Of a DNA stretch of 13,526 bases, positions 13,456 to 13,526 are shown one piece after another (the first letter of the stretch is position 1; each line of letters starts with the position of its first letter). A program made the translations under genes and the position numbers. Source of the DNA: JAENVT01 sp031412355 (GTDB lineage: Bacteria; Actinomycetota; Acidimicrobiia; Acidimicrobiales; Ilumatobacteraceae); the NCBI GenBank assembly GCA_031412355.1, contig JANOCR010000173.1, positions 1 through 13,526 of the forward strand, given 5' to 3'. The notes below the pieces were generated by a model. That model was not told the DNA's origin. It saw only the letters and a list, made by a program, of their open reading frames with translations, and did no database searches.

Positions 13456-13526
13456 TTACGGCTCGAATCGCACACGTCGATCGACGACTTCGCGGGCGAC
13501 GTCGGCGACGGGGCGGTCCCTGTCGA
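13456..13526 (-). CDS. C-terminal end of a minus-strand gene running off the window
   Basis: On the minus strand the frame from the window edge reads 22 codons, DRDRPVADVAREVVDRRVRF then EP, and stops with TAA at 13458-13456. The regular Asp/Arg/Val/Ala content and strongly GC-ending codons look like real coding sequence for this genome. The fragment is too short to assign a family. Confidence 0.5.
   Translation of the reverse strand, partial: DRDRPVADVAREVVDRRVRFEP

Overview
The window is GC-rich and packed with genes on both strands. It uses GTG and TTG starts as well as ATG. Its gene content includes a nuclease-Excalibur protein, a PA2169-type four-helix-bundle protein behind a GTTT-N15-GGGTAC promoter-like motif, and a large secreted SBBP/Ig-repeat protein. 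Together these suggest a high-GC Gram-positive bacterium (Actinomycetota, perhaps Acidimicrobiia). The assignment is inferred from gene content and composition; no marker gene is present. I see no rRNA, tRNA, CRISPR array, transposase or integrase.

Layout, left to right. (1) 281-975 (+) is a six-helix voltage-gated K+ channel. It converges with 1132-2121 (-), a membrane-anchored thermonuclease with a C-terminal Excalibur domain, and a bidirectional terminator hairpin lies between them. (2) 2301-3212 (+) is a TPR-like helical-repeat protein. Its 3' end may be overlapped by a tiny proline-rich minus-strand ORF (3184-3339), which lies next to a second short ORF. (3) 3580-6088 (+) is the centrepiece: a stand-alone H-NOX haem sensor whose stop overlaps the start of an HNOBA-GGDEF-EAL protein. 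The upstream DNA has two palindromes and a stress-sigma-like promoter motif. (4) 6094-6753 (-) is a PG-binding plus NlpC/P60 cell-wall hydrolase without a signal peptide, with its own -35/-10 promoter. (5) 6854-11881 (-) is a 1675-residue secreted protein: DUF7948-like N-terminus, seven SBBP propeller repeats, fibronectin-like modules and six Ig-like repeats, the last two recently duplicated. (6) 12015-12599 (-) is a small lipoprotein upstream of it on the same strand. (7) 12756-13196 (+) is the PA2169-type protein, followed by a 15-bp perfect inverted repeat, a pair of 35-bp direct repeats, and the C-terminal end of a minus-strand gene that leaves the window.

How the genes work together. The clearest functional unit is the H-NOX/HNOBA-GGDEF-EAL pair. 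The N-terminal half of the second protein can be aligned from memory with the HNOBA (H-NOXA) domain of animal soluble guanylate cyclase. The pair therefore looks like a split guanylate-cyclase receptor whose output has been exchanged for cyclic-di-GMP synthesis and breakdown. The other genes are mostly envelope or stress related (channel, nuclease, cell-wall hydrolase, large surface protein, lipoprotein). Nothing in the sequence ties them directly to the H-NOX pair.
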